A stretch of 5,298 bases of DNA from an uncultured Chromatiales bacterium (GTDB lineage Bacteria; Pseudomonadota; Gammaproteobacteria; Steroidobacterales; GCA-2729495), in contig CAJXQV010000102.1 in assembly GCA_913058165.1 (NCBI GenBank), positions 1 through 5,298 on the forward strand. Direction: 5' to 3'. The stretch's first letter is position 1. Every line of letters starts with the position of its first letter. The position numbers and the translations under genes are program-made. Below the pieces are notes generated by a model. That model had not been told where the DNA came from. It worked only from the letters and a program-made list of their open reading frames with translations, and searched no databases. Positions 5,257-5,298 of this stretch are shown here, one piece after another.

Positions 5257-5298
5257 CTGTCTCTTATACACATCTCCGAGCCCACGAGACAAGAGGCA
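5257..5298 (+). other. Illumina Nextera adapter plus i7 index (non-genomic contamination)
   Basis: Bases 5257-5275 are CTGTCTCTTATACACATCT, the 19-bp Tn5 mosaic end used in Nextera libraries. Bases 5276-5290 are CCGAGCCCACGAGAC, the Nextera read-2 adapter arm. Bases 5291-5298, AAGAGGCA, match the i7 index I recall as N711 in read-through orientation. All 34 adapter bases match exactly. The junction interrupts fabH in mid-gene. This is read-through library sequence retained in the assembly, not a transposon. Confidence 0.98.

Noticed and set aside
5257..5275. Tn5 mosaic end as evidence of a transposon insertion in fabH
   Set aside because: It is followed by the Nextera adapter arm and an index, not by transposon DNA; it is library sequence.
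4996..5292. 98-codon minus-strand frame starting [12 protein letters not shown]
   Set aside because: Its start is made of Nextera adapter and its remainder is antisense to plsX and fabH; a known artefact type.
1..5298. CRISPR array, tRNA, rRNA, prophage, toxin-antitoxin or defence island
   Set aside because: No spaced direct repeats, no cloverleaf or rRNA sequence and no such protein families were seen; the window is conserved core genome.

Overview
This is a 5.3 kb piece of a gammaproteobacterial chromosome, very probably one whole contig or its end. It carries the conserved block rne (-) / rluC (+) / maf-yceF (-) / yceD-rpmF-plsX-fabH (+). Gene order and orientation are those of Escherichia coli. 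The proteins resemble E. coli and Pseudomonas homologues but are clearly not enteric. fabH directly after plsX argues against Pseudomonas, where fabH is normally missing at this spot. A marine or environmental gammaproteobacterium, perhaps Cellvibrionales-like, is my guess; the sequence alone does not settle it.

Layout. Positions 1-1005 (-) are the first 335 codons of RNase E, cut by the window edge before the second catalytic aspartate. Positions 1006-1481 are a 476-bp divergent intergenic region. It holds back-to-back sigma70-type promoters for rne and rluC and a roughly 400-nt hairpin-rich rne leader, as expected for a gene that in E. coli controls its own mRNA decay through its 5' UTR. 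Positions 1482-2474 (+) are rluC (23S rRNA pseudouridine synthase). It converges on maf/yceF (2497-3084, -), a nucleotide house-cleaning pyrophosphatase. Positions 3085-3263 form a second divergent region with a near-consensus promoter ending almost at the yceD start codon. yceD (DUF177) and rpmF (ribosomal protein L32) follow, then a hairpin, then plsX (acyl-phosphate synthesis) and the first 28 codons of fabH (3-ketoacyl-ACP synthase III).

The genes join RNA decay and ribosome building (RNase E, RluC, L32, YceD) with fatty-acid and phospholipid synthesis (PlsX, FabH). This grouping is known to be growth-rate regulated in E. coli.

Two points concern data quality. The last 42 bases (5257-5298) are not genomic: they are an Illumina Nextera transposase adapter followed by an 8-base i7 index, and they truncate fabH. 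plsX also carries an apparent single-base deletion near 4208-4211 that splits its reading frame about 1.1 kb from that contaminated end.

I see no mobile element, CRISPR array, tRNA, rRNA or novel gene system. The biologically interesting material is regulatory: the rne leader with a cluster of GGTCA/TGACC half-sites, the apparently leaderless yceD promoter with a GC-rich discriminator, and the rpmF-plsX hairpin.
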